Shown here one piece after another: positions 10,936 through 24,423 of a stretch of DNA of 64,000 nucleotides. The notes under the pieces are model-generated. The model had not been told where the DNA came from. It did no database searches and was given only the letters and a program-made list of their open reading frames with translations. Position numbers and translations under genes: made by a program. The stretch spans positions 496,001 to 560,000 of the forward strand of contig JAJJXM010000008.1 in assembly GCA_024516155.1 (NCBI GenBank). The letters are read 5' to 3'. The first letter of the stretch is position 1; every line of letters starts with the position of its first letter. The stretch is from Pyronema omphalodes (taxonomy: Eukaryota; Ascomycota; Pezizomycetes; Pezizales; Pyronemataceae).

Positions 10936-13900
10936 ATGGAACTTATGGCGCTCACATGGTTACTTGTTCTGGTATTATTGGTATCGCACGTGACTGCAGA
11001 TCCAGGTGACGATAGTGTTAATAATCTGTTTTCAGATCTTGCCCCGTATAGTTTACCCAAAGTAATCGATTTAGATAGAGAAGCTAATTTGTTTCTAGGC
11101 TCCTGGCTCTCTTTGGTGAACAGTTTGCCAAGCAGTTCATGAGCGAATCACTAGGATGGTTAGATAACGTCATTTTTGCCATGGCACCGCTTGGAATTGT
11201 GACAGCCATAGTTAGTGCAATTAGAGTTGGCGGTCCCGTGTGGTTAAAGGCCGTCATTGGCCGAGCCAGGGAAAATCGGGCTGCCGCGGAAATAGAGTTA
11301 ATGTCATCAACGTCTCACGAGTATGCGTTTTGCACCTCAACTCCACCTTAAGTTACAAACTGACCTATCATTAGAGTCGGCGAACTTTGGAACGGAACTG
11401 CAATCGTTCGGTCGTTAGGAAGACCAGAGATTGAGCAAATCATATACATTGCAAATGATCCTGAGTATAAAAAAACGTATGGGCTACATACGCTAGAATC
11501 TGCAACAGATATGGGATATTTTACAATCGAGCGTAAGTAGCTATCAATTAAAAATTCTATTTGCACTAAGATGGTGAAATATATAGCATACCAGCAATTT
11601 CCGGGAGCCCGAATCACCAAAGGAATCGCTCAATTAAAAAGGACTCTCGCTCTGGTAACAAGGAAAATTGGTTTTGTCAACAGGTTCAAACAAGAAGATC
11701 CCAACTCGAGATCGGAGGAAGGTATGGAACAATCGGCTATTAATTCTGGAATCGACTCTACAGATTCTGGACGCATGAAACCAGCTCCAAACATTTCATT
11801 AAACATCCATCGTAGCAGCGATACCAACGAATTGTATGTGGTGGCAATCGCTGGAATTATCTTACAATCATCCGTTCTTATTTTTGCCGGATTTACAGTT
11901 TATCACCCAGCGTTCAACCGACGATTCTATAAGAACGACCAACCAGTCTCTGAGTACGCATACCCACTCTTACTGGTTGGTACCGTGATACTAGCTACGG
12001 GGATGGTCGTCTGCTCAGCAGTTATTGAGAAAAGCACAACAGAGATAAGGTATAGCTTGAACTCCAGAGCGAGAGACGCCGAAAAAAAAGATTCGCCAAC
12101 TCAAATACCCGCAGAAGTATGTATTCGGTAACCTAATGACTCCAACAATCTATACATAAACATCTGACAACCCCAGAATCTTGCAGACAATTCGGTTTCA
12201 CAGAAAACCCCGGATATAACGGTGAAGTACCTTCAGCATAAGGCCGACTTGGATGATGCCCGAATTCTATGGCTCCAGGTTTGGAATTCTATCTTCATTT
12301 CGAACGTCGGGTTTCTAATGAATTTTCAAGAAAGGTCACCTTGTCTCCGACCAGAGTTTTGATTCGTTTATAATTTTTGCCAACGGAAAGAAGAAGCAAT
12401 TTCTTACATCTCGTCGAAAACCAGATTCACACTCTTTCGGGACATCACCTTTCCAATCCAAATTACTGCGACTCATTGCAAATACCAAATTCGAGTTTTT
12501 CGCAATTGCAGGATCTTTCGTTGGCTTTGCGGGATTTGTGCTCCAGTTTCAAGCATTCCGTGGTATGCATTGGTCAACATCGATAGCTCAGTTGATTGCG
12601 GTCTTTTTGATGACTACCCTACGCGCGTTAGTACGCCGGGGCCTTACAGTGAAGCCCATCACCGAAAAAGTCTTGGAGAACCATGAAATGGATTGGCTTG
12701 CCTTGGGAATTTCAACAATGCAAGGCCATTTCTGGGAAAGATACACTGGAGGACAAGGAGGGAAATCATCCGAAATTCCAAAAGGAAATTCTAGACCAGA
12801 AAGTATTGTTATGAAGCCATCCCGCTGGTTTGTCGTGGCAGGCGATGCACATTTAGCACAGCGAGGCTCGCTGTTTTCCAACGAGATACCGGTATCTGAA
12901 GGCATAAAGCCAATAAATATTAGGATGCGACTTGGAGAGTTAACAAAATGGGACGGTCCCGCGCATAAATTGGCAGTGGCACTAGCAAGCGCAATAGAAT
13001 CTGTCATGCAAACATTCTTCGACGGGGAAACCTCATCAGACGAACATTTGCACAACGCAGTAGTAGTTTCAATGGGAAAAGGGAAATCGTTACAGAGAGA
13101 TAATTCATTCGAAGACATTATAACGTCACTCAAAGATATTATAGCGTCATCCGAGATGCGTAAGGCACCATCAGCGACAACAGTTATGCAACCCATATCA
13201 ACTAGCAGAGGAATTTTGCAACAGTACAACAAGGCTTCGACCGACAAACATACCCCTAAACATTCACAGTTCACATGGATTTTGAAAATCGAGGTTGATG
13301 GCCAAATCGAGGATGTTCATCTTATTGTTAGGAGATCAGATGAAGATGCGAAGTGGAGGATTAGGGTTTCCGAATTAGAGGCTTTGTTATCTCTATGGAT
13401 GTTTGACTTCCAGAGTTATCCTACTGTCCTAGACTCATTTAAAAGCAATTCCCGTACGCGCGTACTGGGACCAAGGACTTCCGGTCTTAACAGAGATCTT
13501 CGTTGGTGGATGAGCGATGATGTCAATCGAGGTATCAATCGCACTGGCCGTAACGTCCCAACTAGACCGGATTTGACTATTGGCTTTCGTGGTCTTGATA
13601 CGTATGCTGAATTTGCGCCATCTGGTAAGGTAAAACCTGGACCTAGTAGTCCGCAGCGGGTAGACTCGGGCGGGGAAATTGATCGGCTGAGCATGATCAC
13701 AACATCTCCGGTCGATACTCTACTAGCACAGCACATATTCTCATCATTTATGTGGGCAATATCTGAGCACATACCAAGCGAGAAAATCAATAAAAGTACA
13801 ACAGCAGTCAAGAAAGGGGACTTTTTCAATGCAAACGATATCAATTCTTTTTTGTCTTGTCGACTCGAAAATCGGACAATAACAGGCCTGGCTGCTGATA

Positions 13901-15861
13901 TAGAAAGAACTGGACTGGTATCGTTGGATGAAGCATACACATTTATTATACCGCCCCTCAGCGTCGCAAACCAACTCCCTGTTGAGGTTATGGCCGATTT
14001 TATTCGACAAAACGTAAAAGAACACGAGGTTAACATGCGCTGGGAGGATGCCGCCAACATTTATATTGACTTGATTCCGGCGATAGAATCTCTACCCTCC
14101 GAAGATCGCTTCGTCGTCAAAGCCTATGCTGCTGTAGTTGAGTTTTATCAGCTCTTGACAACATACGTAAATCTCAAGAGTTTGATGCCCCAGTCCTATG
14201 GAAAAATAACCAGGCTATCCCAGAAAGTGGAAATTTTGTGTGAAGCTCTTAAATCTCGGGAGTGCACCCATTTCCTACGTATCGTTCAGGGACTATACAT
14301 CATTCAATGTCGCTATGAGGATTATCTTCTCTTTGCTACGACTTCAAATTTATTACCTGACACTCTCAAAGAATATAAATCTGAAGGTTATCAAAAATTC
14401 TACAAACATACCAACCTCCATTTGGCCATCATTTGCGATGAAGAGCCCATATCAAAAATTTGCAGGAGCAATGTAAATACCAAGGATATTGTTGATTGGA
14501 GCCCCCTTCATTACGCTGTCACAAGAGGATCTTCAGTTGTTGGTTACAAGGAAACTATACTTGAGCTACTTGAGCAAGGAGCAGATCCAACCGCCAAAGA
14601 TATCGCAGACTGGACCCCATTTCATTACGTCGCCCAGAGTGGGGAAAAAACAATTTGTGAGTACTTCATTGCCTTGAAAGTCGGGTTGAACAATCCTACA
14701 AGAAATGGAATGTTACCAATCCATTGTGCTGCGAAAGGAGGAAATGTGGAAATTATAGAGTTATTGCTTGATCTCGAAGGAGTGGATATCAATGCTGTGG
14801 ACCATAATGGATGGACACCACTCCATTATGCCGCGTGGAATGGAAGAGATGAAATCGTGGAGTTTCTATTGGGTCGATATGCAAGGCACGATATTGATGA
14901 CAAGTTTGGCGCGACTGCACTCCTCCGAGCCAGCCAGAATAAAAAACGCAGCACCGTCGAGCTCTTCGCACGAAAGTTGCCGAATATTCTTTACCACGCA
15001 GTACAAACCGAAAACGAAACCATAGTTCGTATCTTATTGGAGTATGATATCAACCTCGATACCTATAATGACGACCACGAAACACCCTTGCATATAGCAT
15101 GCCGTGGCAGACATCTGAATATAATTCAGTCATTACTAGACCACGGGGCCAATCCAAATTTACCCGACAAAGACCACCGCACCGTTTTTCACAACGCTAT
15201 CAGAAGTGGGAAACTTGAAATTGTCAAACGCTTGGCTGAACGTGGGGTTAACATGGAAATTGGATGTAGAAATAAATTCACAGCGATGCACTATGCAGCA
15301 CTCGAAGGCCACACGGAAATAACACGCTTTCTTATTCAACAAGGAGCCAGTGTTCAAGCAAGAGATGATCAATTACGGACGCCGTTATACTGTGCAATCG
15401 AGAGTAGGAATGAAAAAGTTGTGCAGTTGCTGCTTGAAAAGAATTCTGCTGAGGTTAATACCTCCGACTACAACGGCCGAACACCCCTACACTGTGCAGT
15501 ATTTCTAGATACAAATTCAATTATTCCAATGCTTCTGGAGCATAATGCTTCTTTAGCTAAGCCATGTGGCTTTGACATGTTGACCGCGCTGCATATTGCT
15601 ACCAGAAACGGGAGCACAGATACTGTCGCGCTCCTGTTATCCTATGGAGCCAATACGGAGGCACGTTGCGCCCAGAAATGCACCCCGTTGCATTACGCTG
15701 CTATGGCTGGGCATGAAGATATTGTGAATCTTTTAATCAAAGCCAATGCCTGCACAGATGTGGTGAATGAGGAAGGGAAAACGCCGTATGACGAAGCAGT
15801 AGGACTTGGAAGGACAGAGATACTGGCATTGTTAAAGCCGCAGGTTACGGTATCGGATTAA
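10936..15861 (+). CDS. Large multi-pass membrane protein with about 14 ankyrin repeats
   Basis: Splicing six exons (10936-11045, 11099-11320, 11375-11532, 11587-12116, 12177-12278, 12331-15861) gives an uninterrupted frame of 1,550 residues. All five introns are 52-60 nt with GT/AG ends. Residues 1-21 are a signal peptide (LTWLLVLVLLVSHVTA). A strongly conserved-looking N-terminal block follows (FGEQFAKQFMSES, IRVGGPVWLKAVIGRARENR, ELMSSTSHEVGELWNG), which I recognise from uncharacterised ankyrin proteins of Pezizomycotina. Hydrophobic segments lie at about 59-78, 246-268, 289-309, 430-449 and 456-475. A long soluble region without known domain spans about 480-1085. Ankyrin repeats run from about 1085 to the end (for example WTPLHYAAWNGRDEIVEFLL); the fifth and sixth are degenerate. 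A protein-binding role at a membrane is the natural inference; the ligand and pathway are unknown. A decayed paralogue of the C-terminus lies near 58.2-58.5 kb. Confidence 0.9.
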
Positions 15862-17180
15862 TTTGTTGTAGAAAACTGATTGATTGTTTGCTTCAAAATG
15901 TATGCAGGGATAGGAAATTTTCTTTTGTTTTCTTTTGTTTTCTTTCTAGGGACAAGAGTCAGGCACGCGGGGGAGGGGGGGGGTGGAGGGAGGGTGGGTT
16001 TGTGGAGCTGTACTGAATCCCGGAGTACCTTGCATGTTGTGTTCTGTAACTGGCAGATTACCTTCAATGATTGAAAATTTGGGATAATGAATGGCGATTA
16101 CATCATTCTTGTAAATACTTAGAAAATTGTAAATGTTCATTGCTCCAGGCCTCAAAGCACATAAATTGACTCTGGTCTTACAGATATGTTTTCATAAATT
16201 AGTTACTGTTGTCTATAAGTGCAATATGTGTTGAATTACAGATTCGTCCCTATTTACATCACTTTCTGTAAATGATACAGAAAATTATCCTTCAAGTTCT
16301 TCGCCGAAATAGTCAAGAAAAATCGATAAAACCAACCCCTATACCATTACACAAACCAATGCGCCCCCTTGAAGCTCTCTTTGGACTTCGTCGGTTCCTT
16401 TGGCGCTGCCGCCATTCACGGCCTCTTCAACTTATAATATCTCCTTAGCCTTTCCTCCACTATTGCCTCATATTTCATCTCCCTCAATAACTTCGCTAAA
16501 ATCACCAAATCTCAAAACGCCCATCCAGTACTCTGCCCCTGTTACGGCATCTGTTGATCATCAGCATCATGACTTTTCACCATAGGAAAGACCACGCACC
16601 TCATGTGTAGCATCTCCGGCTAACATACGCCTACCCTCCACTATTGCCCCTCCATCAAAAGCTTATTCATGATCAAGAAAAACGTTCCCATCCTCAACGA
16701 TCATCACGGTCCTCACCATTCCCCTCCAATTCTAGGAATCGTCAAACTGAGCTACAATCTTGCTCTTCGTCCTTACCCTATCCCTTACTCACCAACCTAC
16801 AATTTCTCAATTTGAAATAACCACAGCAATTGTCCAAATGTGCCCTCGCTTCCTCGGGATTGTATAAGTGCATCGAGAAACTATTCTCCTTACCCATCGC
16901 CAGTGCTTTTATATTGAACTTGATCCCCTCTTTTACTACCTTATCCCACGGTGCAAAACTTGCCGTTGAACATCTCCCTAAATGGCTGCATCGCATTCTG
17001 AATCCACACAAATCCTTCGGCCGGCGGAATAGATTCCATCCGCTCCAATTAATATATCCGCCGTCTCCTTAATACCGTCTGAAAATACCACTCCAATGCC
17101 GTTTCCATCAATCAAATTTTCTTTCACGTCTACCAGTTGTTTACTGCGTCCATTTTCGGTACACCAGATCAAATGCATAC
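15590..17180 (+). repeat. Inverted segmental duplication, arm A
   Basis: This stretch contains the last ankyrin repeats and stop codon of the membrane ankyrin gene, its 3' flank and a minus-strand FAD-monooxygenase relic. It aligns by eye along its length with the reverse complement of about 56.9-58.5 kb. Shared landmarks are ACATAAATTGACTCTG (near 16160), GGCGCTGCCG (near 16400), the run AGATGCTACACATGAGGTGC versus AGATGCTGCACATGAGGTGC (read on the relic strand), and TTTCCTATGGTGA. Many differences are transitions. Exact ends and percent identity need an alignment. Confidence 0.85.
16370..17178 (-). pseudogene. FAD-dependent monooxygenase relic, copy A
   Basis: Minus-strand translation shows recognisable pieces of an aromatic-ring or salicylate-hydroxylase-like flavoprotein separated by stops and frame changes. 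From 17178 down it reads GIGVVFSDGIKETADILIGADG, the family's second FAD/NADPH motif region ending in GADGIYSAGR (shown in part). Near 17010-16780 it reads DKVVKEGIKFNIKALAMGK. Near 16610-16560 it reads GDAAHEVRGLSYGE, the GD motif that binds the FAD ribityl chain. The N-terminal Rossmann part is not seen here. The gene is convergent with the ankyrin gene and cannot encode a full enzyme. Copy B at 56.9-57.9 kb has the same gene with the N-terminus present. Confidence 0.75.
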
Positions 17181-19483
17181 AGGCATATCAAATAATCAAA
17201 ATCAAAGTCAAGATCTATTGAATTCGGTTCCATTATGTAAATGATGAAGATATGATGCAACTTCTCATCAAAGCCATTCAGAAAGCTACACATATAGATC
17301 TGGCTGACAAATACATTTTGCGATGTTATATAGATTGATAGATTTTACGTACTATTTGTGAGATAGCATCGGATATCACTCGAAGGATGGATATTCATGT
17401 TTATGTGGTTTATTTTCTGTTGTACTATGTAATTCTATGAGATGGGTTTGGCTTTTGGTGGAAGGCGTTGTTTCACCCGCCCTCCATCCTTTTTGGTGCC
17501 TAAATTGGGTTACTGGTGAAGTTCTCTTTCCTTTGTTTATATGCATTTCTTACACTAAAGTAGATATGAGTGGGTATATCAATGTCATTGTCTGATAATT
17601 TCACATTGTGTACTTTTTAAAACACTAATAACAAGCTTGTCTACTATCATCCAGTGGCGGGTTACGTTAATTGATACTTTGATCAATGCAGATGCGGAGG
17701 TAAACATGATCCTGTTTGGCCAAAAGAGGGTAGAGGTTTTTCCACTACATAGCTAGTCTATAATTGATCAATAAAATCTATGTTATGAACTTCAACACAT
17801 TTTCCGCATGTGTTTGTGACAATCTTCATGCGCAAGTTCTAGTAAAGGTAGGGCAGTAAATACAGGGACGTCAGGGCTTGGGGATTATCATGATATTCAG
17901 GGTCCGCGATGAGTTGATGCGAACAGGCTTTGATGGGCTTGGATTTTGTCAATCATCGGCTATCATACATCATGATCGCTGCGCTAAATGCATATTTTTC
18001 GCGTATACTATGCCGATCATCCGAAACCGCAACGCGCCACGGCCCGGAAAACAAGCTTATATTTGCCCTGTGAGCTGTGAGAAAACAAGTCAAAGTGTAT
18101 AAAAATATTCTACTACACACACTCGCAATACACAGTTCATTATAACGCCTTAACCAAGCTAATAGTAATTCAATGTTGCCGGATCAGCATCCGTCACTCG
18201 GCAGTTATCTGAATCATCCGTCGTAATTATGACATTTCCTCTGCGATCATCCTTTTCGGTTCGGTCGATATGACATTTTGAAATTCGATAAACCGGTCAT
18301 CACGCTATCTCGAGCCTTGTTGATCGATGATTGCCGAAGTTCATCTCGATCTTCCAGAATTCCTCTCATTGAAATGGAACGCGGCGTCAAAGGACAGTAG
18401 TGCTCTTTAGTGGCTTTGTTTTCTTCCAGGCTCCAGGACACTAGATTTTCCATGGATCATTGCCTTCTAGCGTCTTAGTAATCTCAATCTCATCGCTCTT
18501 CTGTGATCCAGTCCAACTCATGGCCTCATTGAGACAGACATCTTTCTTGTGTGCCACTCTTCCCATCTCACTCGTTTCCCTTCACTCGGGTTTTCTCCCA
18601 TTCTTTTGATAGCGTATGTAAACTACTGCCACTCATATACTTCACCGCATTAACGTCATCGATATTGACGTTGGATCCAATTTGCGTTTCCCATTTGGAA
18701 CGGAAAATTTCGTCTAGTTGCATAAAGCTGACGATATAGCGGAACTTGCGGCAGTGGTATCGAAGATGATTCGTGGTATGCGGTGTGATTTGATGCGAGT
18801 GATATGCGATGTGCTTTGTTGCCTGCTGCGTTCTTCGGACCTATGTTTCGGGAGTGGTATGATGAGCCCCGCATTTTGGTATTGGTCGTAGACTGAGTTG
18901 TTGGGACCGACGGAAAACACAACACGTTGCAAGAAAGATTGCAGGAATACACTACTGCGGGTAGGAAGATGCTATGGTGCACCATAAGGATTCTTATAGC
19001 ATTCGTCTACCTTATTCCCCTCATCTCCCAGCTGTCAAGATGATGTCGTTGTTTTCGTTGTTTGGGATGAATGAATCGAGGTTTTTCACACAGATCGAGA
19101 GTTTCGCTAAATTCCACGTTCATGATTGCATAGAGAGAGCGATTTTTCGAAACATTGGGGAACTGATTACACCACCCTTCTCATCTTGTTTCATCCTAAT
19201 GTTTCCTGATGTGTTGCTGCTTCCTACTGCAAGGCTGCGGCTAGCCGAAAGCGTTTGCAGAGAATGCAACTGAACAAACCAATGTCGCGATACACCTCAA
19301 TCAATTCGGTCTTCGATAGTATTTTCCATACAAATTTCTTCACTAACAACTCCCTATGGTACATGTAATGGTATAAGTTTTATACAGTCTTTCTGTATAT
19401 GTTTGCCTAGTAGGATAGAACAGGTTTATGATTTACATATACATTTTTAAACATGTGATATACCCGTTTATACCACAACAGAA
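17180..19483. other. Relic DNA without a recognisable gene
   Basis: Mostly AT-rich. On the minus strand at about 18530-18240 and 18985-18650 there are stretches with protein-like composition (for example MSWTGSQKSDEIEITKTLEG, and FSVGPNNSVYDQYQNAG) interrupted by stops. They suggest one or two decayed genes, but I cannot name a family. Nothing here supports an intact gene. Confidence 0.45.
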
Positions 19484-19609
19484 GAAATACAATTGCGGGG
19501 ATAACAAAAAGATATAACTTTCCACGAGAAATACAACCCAGTAGATAACAAAAAGATATAACATTTTATAAAATATACAATTCCGTAGATAAAAAAAAGA
19601 TATAACATT
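19484..19609. repeat. 44-bp tandem repeat, three copies
   Basis: The core GATAACAAAAAGATATAAC recurs at 19500, 19544 and 19588 (third copy GATAAAAAAAAGATATAAC), a constant 44-bp period. Each is preceded by an ATACAA-containing segment. It is AT-rich and lies just ahead of the AACAAC/AAAA array. Confidence 0.8.
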
Positions 19610-19730
19610 CTTTAATGTAAACAAAAAATTCGGACTGAAAACATCACAATACTAGCTAAATTACCAATGATTTATTGAAATAATGTGGTAGAATGTTTGT
19701 TTATTCAGACGAGCACTACTATACATATTG

Positions 19731-20090
19731 GAAAAAAAAAAAACACAACAAAAACAACAAAACAACAAAAACAAAAAAACAACAAAACAACAAAAACAAC
19801 AAAAACAACAAAAACAACAAAAACAACAAAAACAACAAAAACAACAAAAACAACAAAAACAACAAAAACAACAAAAACAACAAAAACAACAAAAACAACA
19901 AAACAACAAAAACAACAAAAACAACAAAAACAACAAAAACAACAAAAACAACAAAAACAACAAAACAACAAAACAACAAAACAACAAAACAACAAAACAA
20001 CAAAAACAACAAAAACAACAAAAACAACAAAACAACAAAACAACAAAATAACAAAAATAACAAAAATAACAAAAATAACAAAAAAATAAG
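19731..20090. repeat. A/C-only minisatellite of about 350 bp, AACAACAAAA type
   Basis: An array built only of A and C on the plus strand, mostly AACAACAAA units of 8-9 bases, drifting to AATAACAAA at the right end. Long apparent reading frames on both strands (poly Thr/Lys/Gln/Asn and poly Cys/Phe/Leu) are composition artefacts. The plus strand lacks G and T for almost the whole length. Confidence 0.95.
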
Positions 20091-21792
20091 AAAGTAAAAA
20101 ACTCAAAGAATTAAAAAAAAACAGCTGTTGTTGTCCCAATGCAAGCGGATCATTATTTTGGTCCGCTATTGAATGCAGGCAGGCATACTCTGGAGGCCAT
20201 TAGTGGGCTTAAGAGCTTTAATCGGAGGCATCGGCTGTGATTCCTGAACACTCAATCAGTATGCAATTTTGTTATGTATGCGCTGAATAATATTTATTGC
20301 CCTTTCATAAACCATTTCCTCTGGACAAACCGGTTTTTGCAGTTTTCAACAGTTCTCCTGGGTTGCCAAGCCTTGCATTCGATTAACTAGGTTTTGCAGT
20401 TGAACCAGTCTATACTACTGACAGTAAACTGAACTGGGTCGCTGTACAGTTCTCATATTCCAACAATCCATACAGTCTGTTTTGACCATCATTTTAACCT
20501 GGTTCGTACGACTGGGAGGTCTGATATACGTATTTCGGATTGTTATCATCTTAATCATGCCGATGAGGGTCGATATCCCAAGTGCTTGCTGACATTTTGT
20601 ATTTCTTTTTTGATCGTTGTTCTGCACCGTATTAGAAAGACATGGGAGAGTAGGATGGTGTCCACGAGGTGGATGTAGCGTTGTAAACCTACTCGAGGAT
20701 GGGGGATTAATATACTTCCTGTGAATCTTGTTTGAGGTGGCGCTAGCGCATAGTTTCTGTTCAGCAGGGTTCCACCTCCGTCTCCCCACTGCCGCACCAC
20801 AGCCCCCTTTGTGTGTGTTTTCGCTGGCGCACCATAGCTCCAAATTTGGTTTCACTATGACGTCAATGAACAGGGCACACACTTGCTGGCATAGGCTCCT
20901 ATCCCCTTTGCCGATGCTGTGGATATTCAGCAGGTGGTTGCTTCAGTTCAGAAATCTTCGTACACCTCAACCGCCCAAAGAAAAACCCATGCAAGTCAAA
21001 TGCATCGAAGGAAATGCCGACTACTACATATTCTTACTCAAGGGCGATGTCCTACACAGCAATTTAGATGTGGCACTACAAAAGTGGCGGGAAATCTATC
21101 AATGCAATTGCAGGAGAGACCATATCTTGGGGTTTGAGACTATCTATGGCTATGCATATCATGAGCTATCGTTGAGATGGAGGGATAATGACAAGCTATG
21201 GGGAACGAATAGGAACATACTATGGTGTGCCGTTGAAGGCTCATATGCTTTTAATAAGGCAGCTTGAGAAACGGGGGGAAATCAGAGTGGCGAGGAACAT
21301 TGTCCAGGGGGTTTGTATGAACTGGGATCAGTACAGATGCCGTAATGGATATCGAGGGGGATAAGGCAGAGGTCAGTGCAGAATAAGAGGTAATGCTGGT
21401 TGAGGAAGGGGAAGAGGATGGTAAAAAATATTAATAAATGTTCATTATTTTTTCTGGCATGGTGGTCGATAACTGTCTTGTAATTCTGTATGATACATGA
21501 TTTTATCAATCACTTTTTCTGATGACCAAATAATTGATCTTGAAGACATTGAAGAATTTCCTTGTTGGACGGATTGGGCAATTAATATACAAATCACGCG
21601 TGGGTCAATGGAAGATAATTGAAATCACTTTTATTGAAGAACTGGTTGGGTTATTCAATTGGCAGGGGAAGGAATATATAATTCAGAAATGTGATGCAGT
21701 ATGGTAATCGGTAGATATTATCATCAATAAACATATGTGCTCCAAAAATCCCATGGACTCACTTGTGAGTGTTTTGACGATGATGGAAAATC
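20091..21792. other. Relic DNA, one unassigned coding-like stretch
   Basis: On the plus strand at 20728-21267 a frame of 179 codons is open; its second half (for example NADYYIFLLKGDVLHSNLDV and FETIYGYAYHELSLRW) has protein-like composition, but I recognise no family and no supporting introns. It may be a decayed gene fragment. The rest is featureless. Confidence 0.4.
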
Positions 21793-21960
21793 TATACATA
21801 TGCTATTATAAACCGAAGAATCTTATACAATGGCATGTATACATTTTCACGCTAGTGAAATATTTATACATATGCTATTATAAACCGAGAAATCTTATAC
21901 AATTGCCTGTATAGATTTTCACACTAGTGAAATATTTATACACATGCTATTATAAATCAA
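21793..21960. repeat. 72-bp tandem repeat, about 2.3 copies
   Basis: TATACATATGCTATTATAAA occurs at 21793 and 21865 and, as TATACACATGCTATTATAAA, at 21937: a constant period of 72. Each unit contains TTTTCAC-ACTAGTGAAA, an imperfect palindrome that could form a short hairpin. Confidence 0.85.
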
Positions 21961-24423
21961 ATTTTTAAACAAATGATCGGTATAAATGCTGTTTAGATTC
22001 TTCGCATGTATATGTTTTTTGGTGGGGAACTTGTATAACATATACAATCTTGGTGGCGAAAATGTACCATAGTGACTATACGCATGATACCTCATTCATA
22101 TCGCGATTCCGCAACTATAACGATATCATATCTCGCGGATACGGCAGAACGATATATCCGCAGTAGGTTGAAACATCTGACACAGTAGATCATTGTTATC
22201 TAATATTGGTCTATCCTTGTGCAAACGAAAGTTCCGATTGATAATGAAGGCGTAATCTATATATGATCTTTGCCTGAAAGCTGATGCTGATGCGATAAGG
22301 GAGCCGGCAGAACCGAAGCTCGCGCAATCAAGGCCTCTTTATACATTAGGCCCCGCATTCACCGAACGAACGCTCGGTTTATATCCGAGCCGAGTATATC
22401 GACAATTTCGAACTTGCTTTCACTGGGAATCTTGTCTGGTGCACTATTTCTCACGATTCTAGTTGGCATCGTATAGCCCGGATTCACCCGAGCTATCCTA
22501 TACGGCAAGTCCTCTACATACATATTCAACACACAGACAAATTACCTCCTCGCACCCGGCTTAAGAATGCCGCGCGCCACAATCCCAAATCTCTGGATAC
22601 CGCACTGTTTTGTAACAGACATTCAAGTTTTGCGTCTATGTACAGCCCCTTTTTTGAGGGTCGCAGAGGCGGCCAAGACCACGCAGTTTCGGGTAAGAAT
22701 TGCCGCTGCCGTGTTTCCGCCGCAACCGCACACAGAGTATCACTCGCATTTGTCGATCAATTCTGATGCGGAACATGCTCGCTTACGATCGACAGGCTAG
22801 GACTTGGATACTGAGCGGGCACCTTGGAAAACATTTTTGGTTAGGAGATTAGATATATTTGGTAGGAAACATGCTTTACGAATCACTAATTGCGGGGTGG
22901 TGGGGATATAAACACATGTGTATACAGGCGAGCACATGGATCGTATCATTGGTGGTCGCAACTTTAGGGTTACACACCTTACCACCCTCCAAGAAATATA
23001 ATTATCGTAAAACAAAACTAAGCGATTGCACCGCCGGTAAACAAACCACATGCGGTCGCGATTAATGAGCGGTGTCCCCGCAATTGCACTCCACATATTT
23101 CGGCAAATAAGATGAAACCGGAGGTTGGTTATAGTTTTGGTAGACGCTGATGGACGTACTACAGATGATGGCTTACTTTTGAGCGTGCTTGTGCGGGCTT
23201 CTTCAATGCTAGATAGGTCTTCTTCTGCAGAATGGCAAACGCCATCGTCGTCATCGAACTAAAACAATGAGTCCCGGAATTGGTATCGTGGGCTTGCTTT
23301 GACAGGCAGATGACATCTTCCCGGAGGAAAGGACATCTAACACCATCTGTTACCGCCGGTCCTCGTTTGCTGAGGATATATCCGTAGAAATGATATGTCT
23401 ATCTTGCACCATCATCTCTATTAGCTAGGCCAGATCTATATTCATATTATGAGAAAGTTAACTGGTCTGGCCATGATATTCTCGTTTAGAAATCAACTGT
23501 CTCCACACACACAGCGGTCGGGTTATTGTATCTCCGCATAGATAGACCCCAGAAAGGTAGGAGCTCACTTTCCGAATAGAGTTGTTATTACATTCTTTAT
23601 TTGTTCATGCCTGCGTTGAAACATAATACATACCCTTCATGTGAAGATACAGTTCACGCGCGTATCAATGCAGGGACGAGGCAAACTCGAGACTGATAAG
23701 AAAATCTACTGCAAGTTCTTCCCTAAAATCCTTGGTGAACATCTAGCCCCACAGCGGGAGCGATAGAACTAGCGGGGTAGTGTCCGCAGTCTTGATTGTT
23801 GCGGCGGGGATGCATGAAGGCTCACTCGTCCGTTAAAGACCTCAAAAACGTGGTATTTTGGTGTCGATTTGTTGTTTGAAGAGCCTCAACGGTGGCAATG
23901 AGGCCTTTGTTAAGCGAATTATTGATATCGAAGTGTTCAGATGGCCGGGGTTGAGGAAGCTAAAATATGGCGAAATCCGCCGGACATCTGAAGCGGTGAA
24001 ACAAGTTCCCCCACGGGGTTGTAAACCGCAGGAAATCTCGCGAGACCTTTAGCTTCCCAGGACGAGATGGATATATAACGTAGATTTTCTGCAGCTACCC
24101 CACCATTAGTTTGGCAGATGACTATACCTGATGATCTTCGCTTTGTTAGATTCATCAATGTCAATCGCGACGGTGCAGAAACCCTGGAAGTTACCGAACA
24201 TATCTCAAAAGTTTAGTTTCACTCTCGTCCCTGATGATCTTCGTTTAAAGTGTTGCTTGCGACACTACCGGCAAAACTAGCTCTCCCGTGCCACGGAAAC
24301 TAAAGAAGCCGGGTTGAGTAGTAGTTTGGGTAGGTCAAACCCCATATCCACAACCTCTTGCCCCCCACGTGCTGCATGGCTCCCCGCAGTTCATTGATCA
24401 TCGAAAACATGCATCGAAATGCT
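21961..24423. other. Non-coding or relic DNA
   Basis: I find no recognisable gene, RNA gene or bounded repeat. Short inverted words such as CGAACGCTCGG near 22365 occur but do not define an element. Reading frames are short and on both strands, as expected by chance. Confidence 0.45.

Noticed and set aside
19661..20139. Long frames on both strands (Cys/Phe-rich and Thr/Lys/Gln-rich)
   Set aside because: They are translations of the A/C-only satellite and stay open in several frames because the repeat lacks stop codons.
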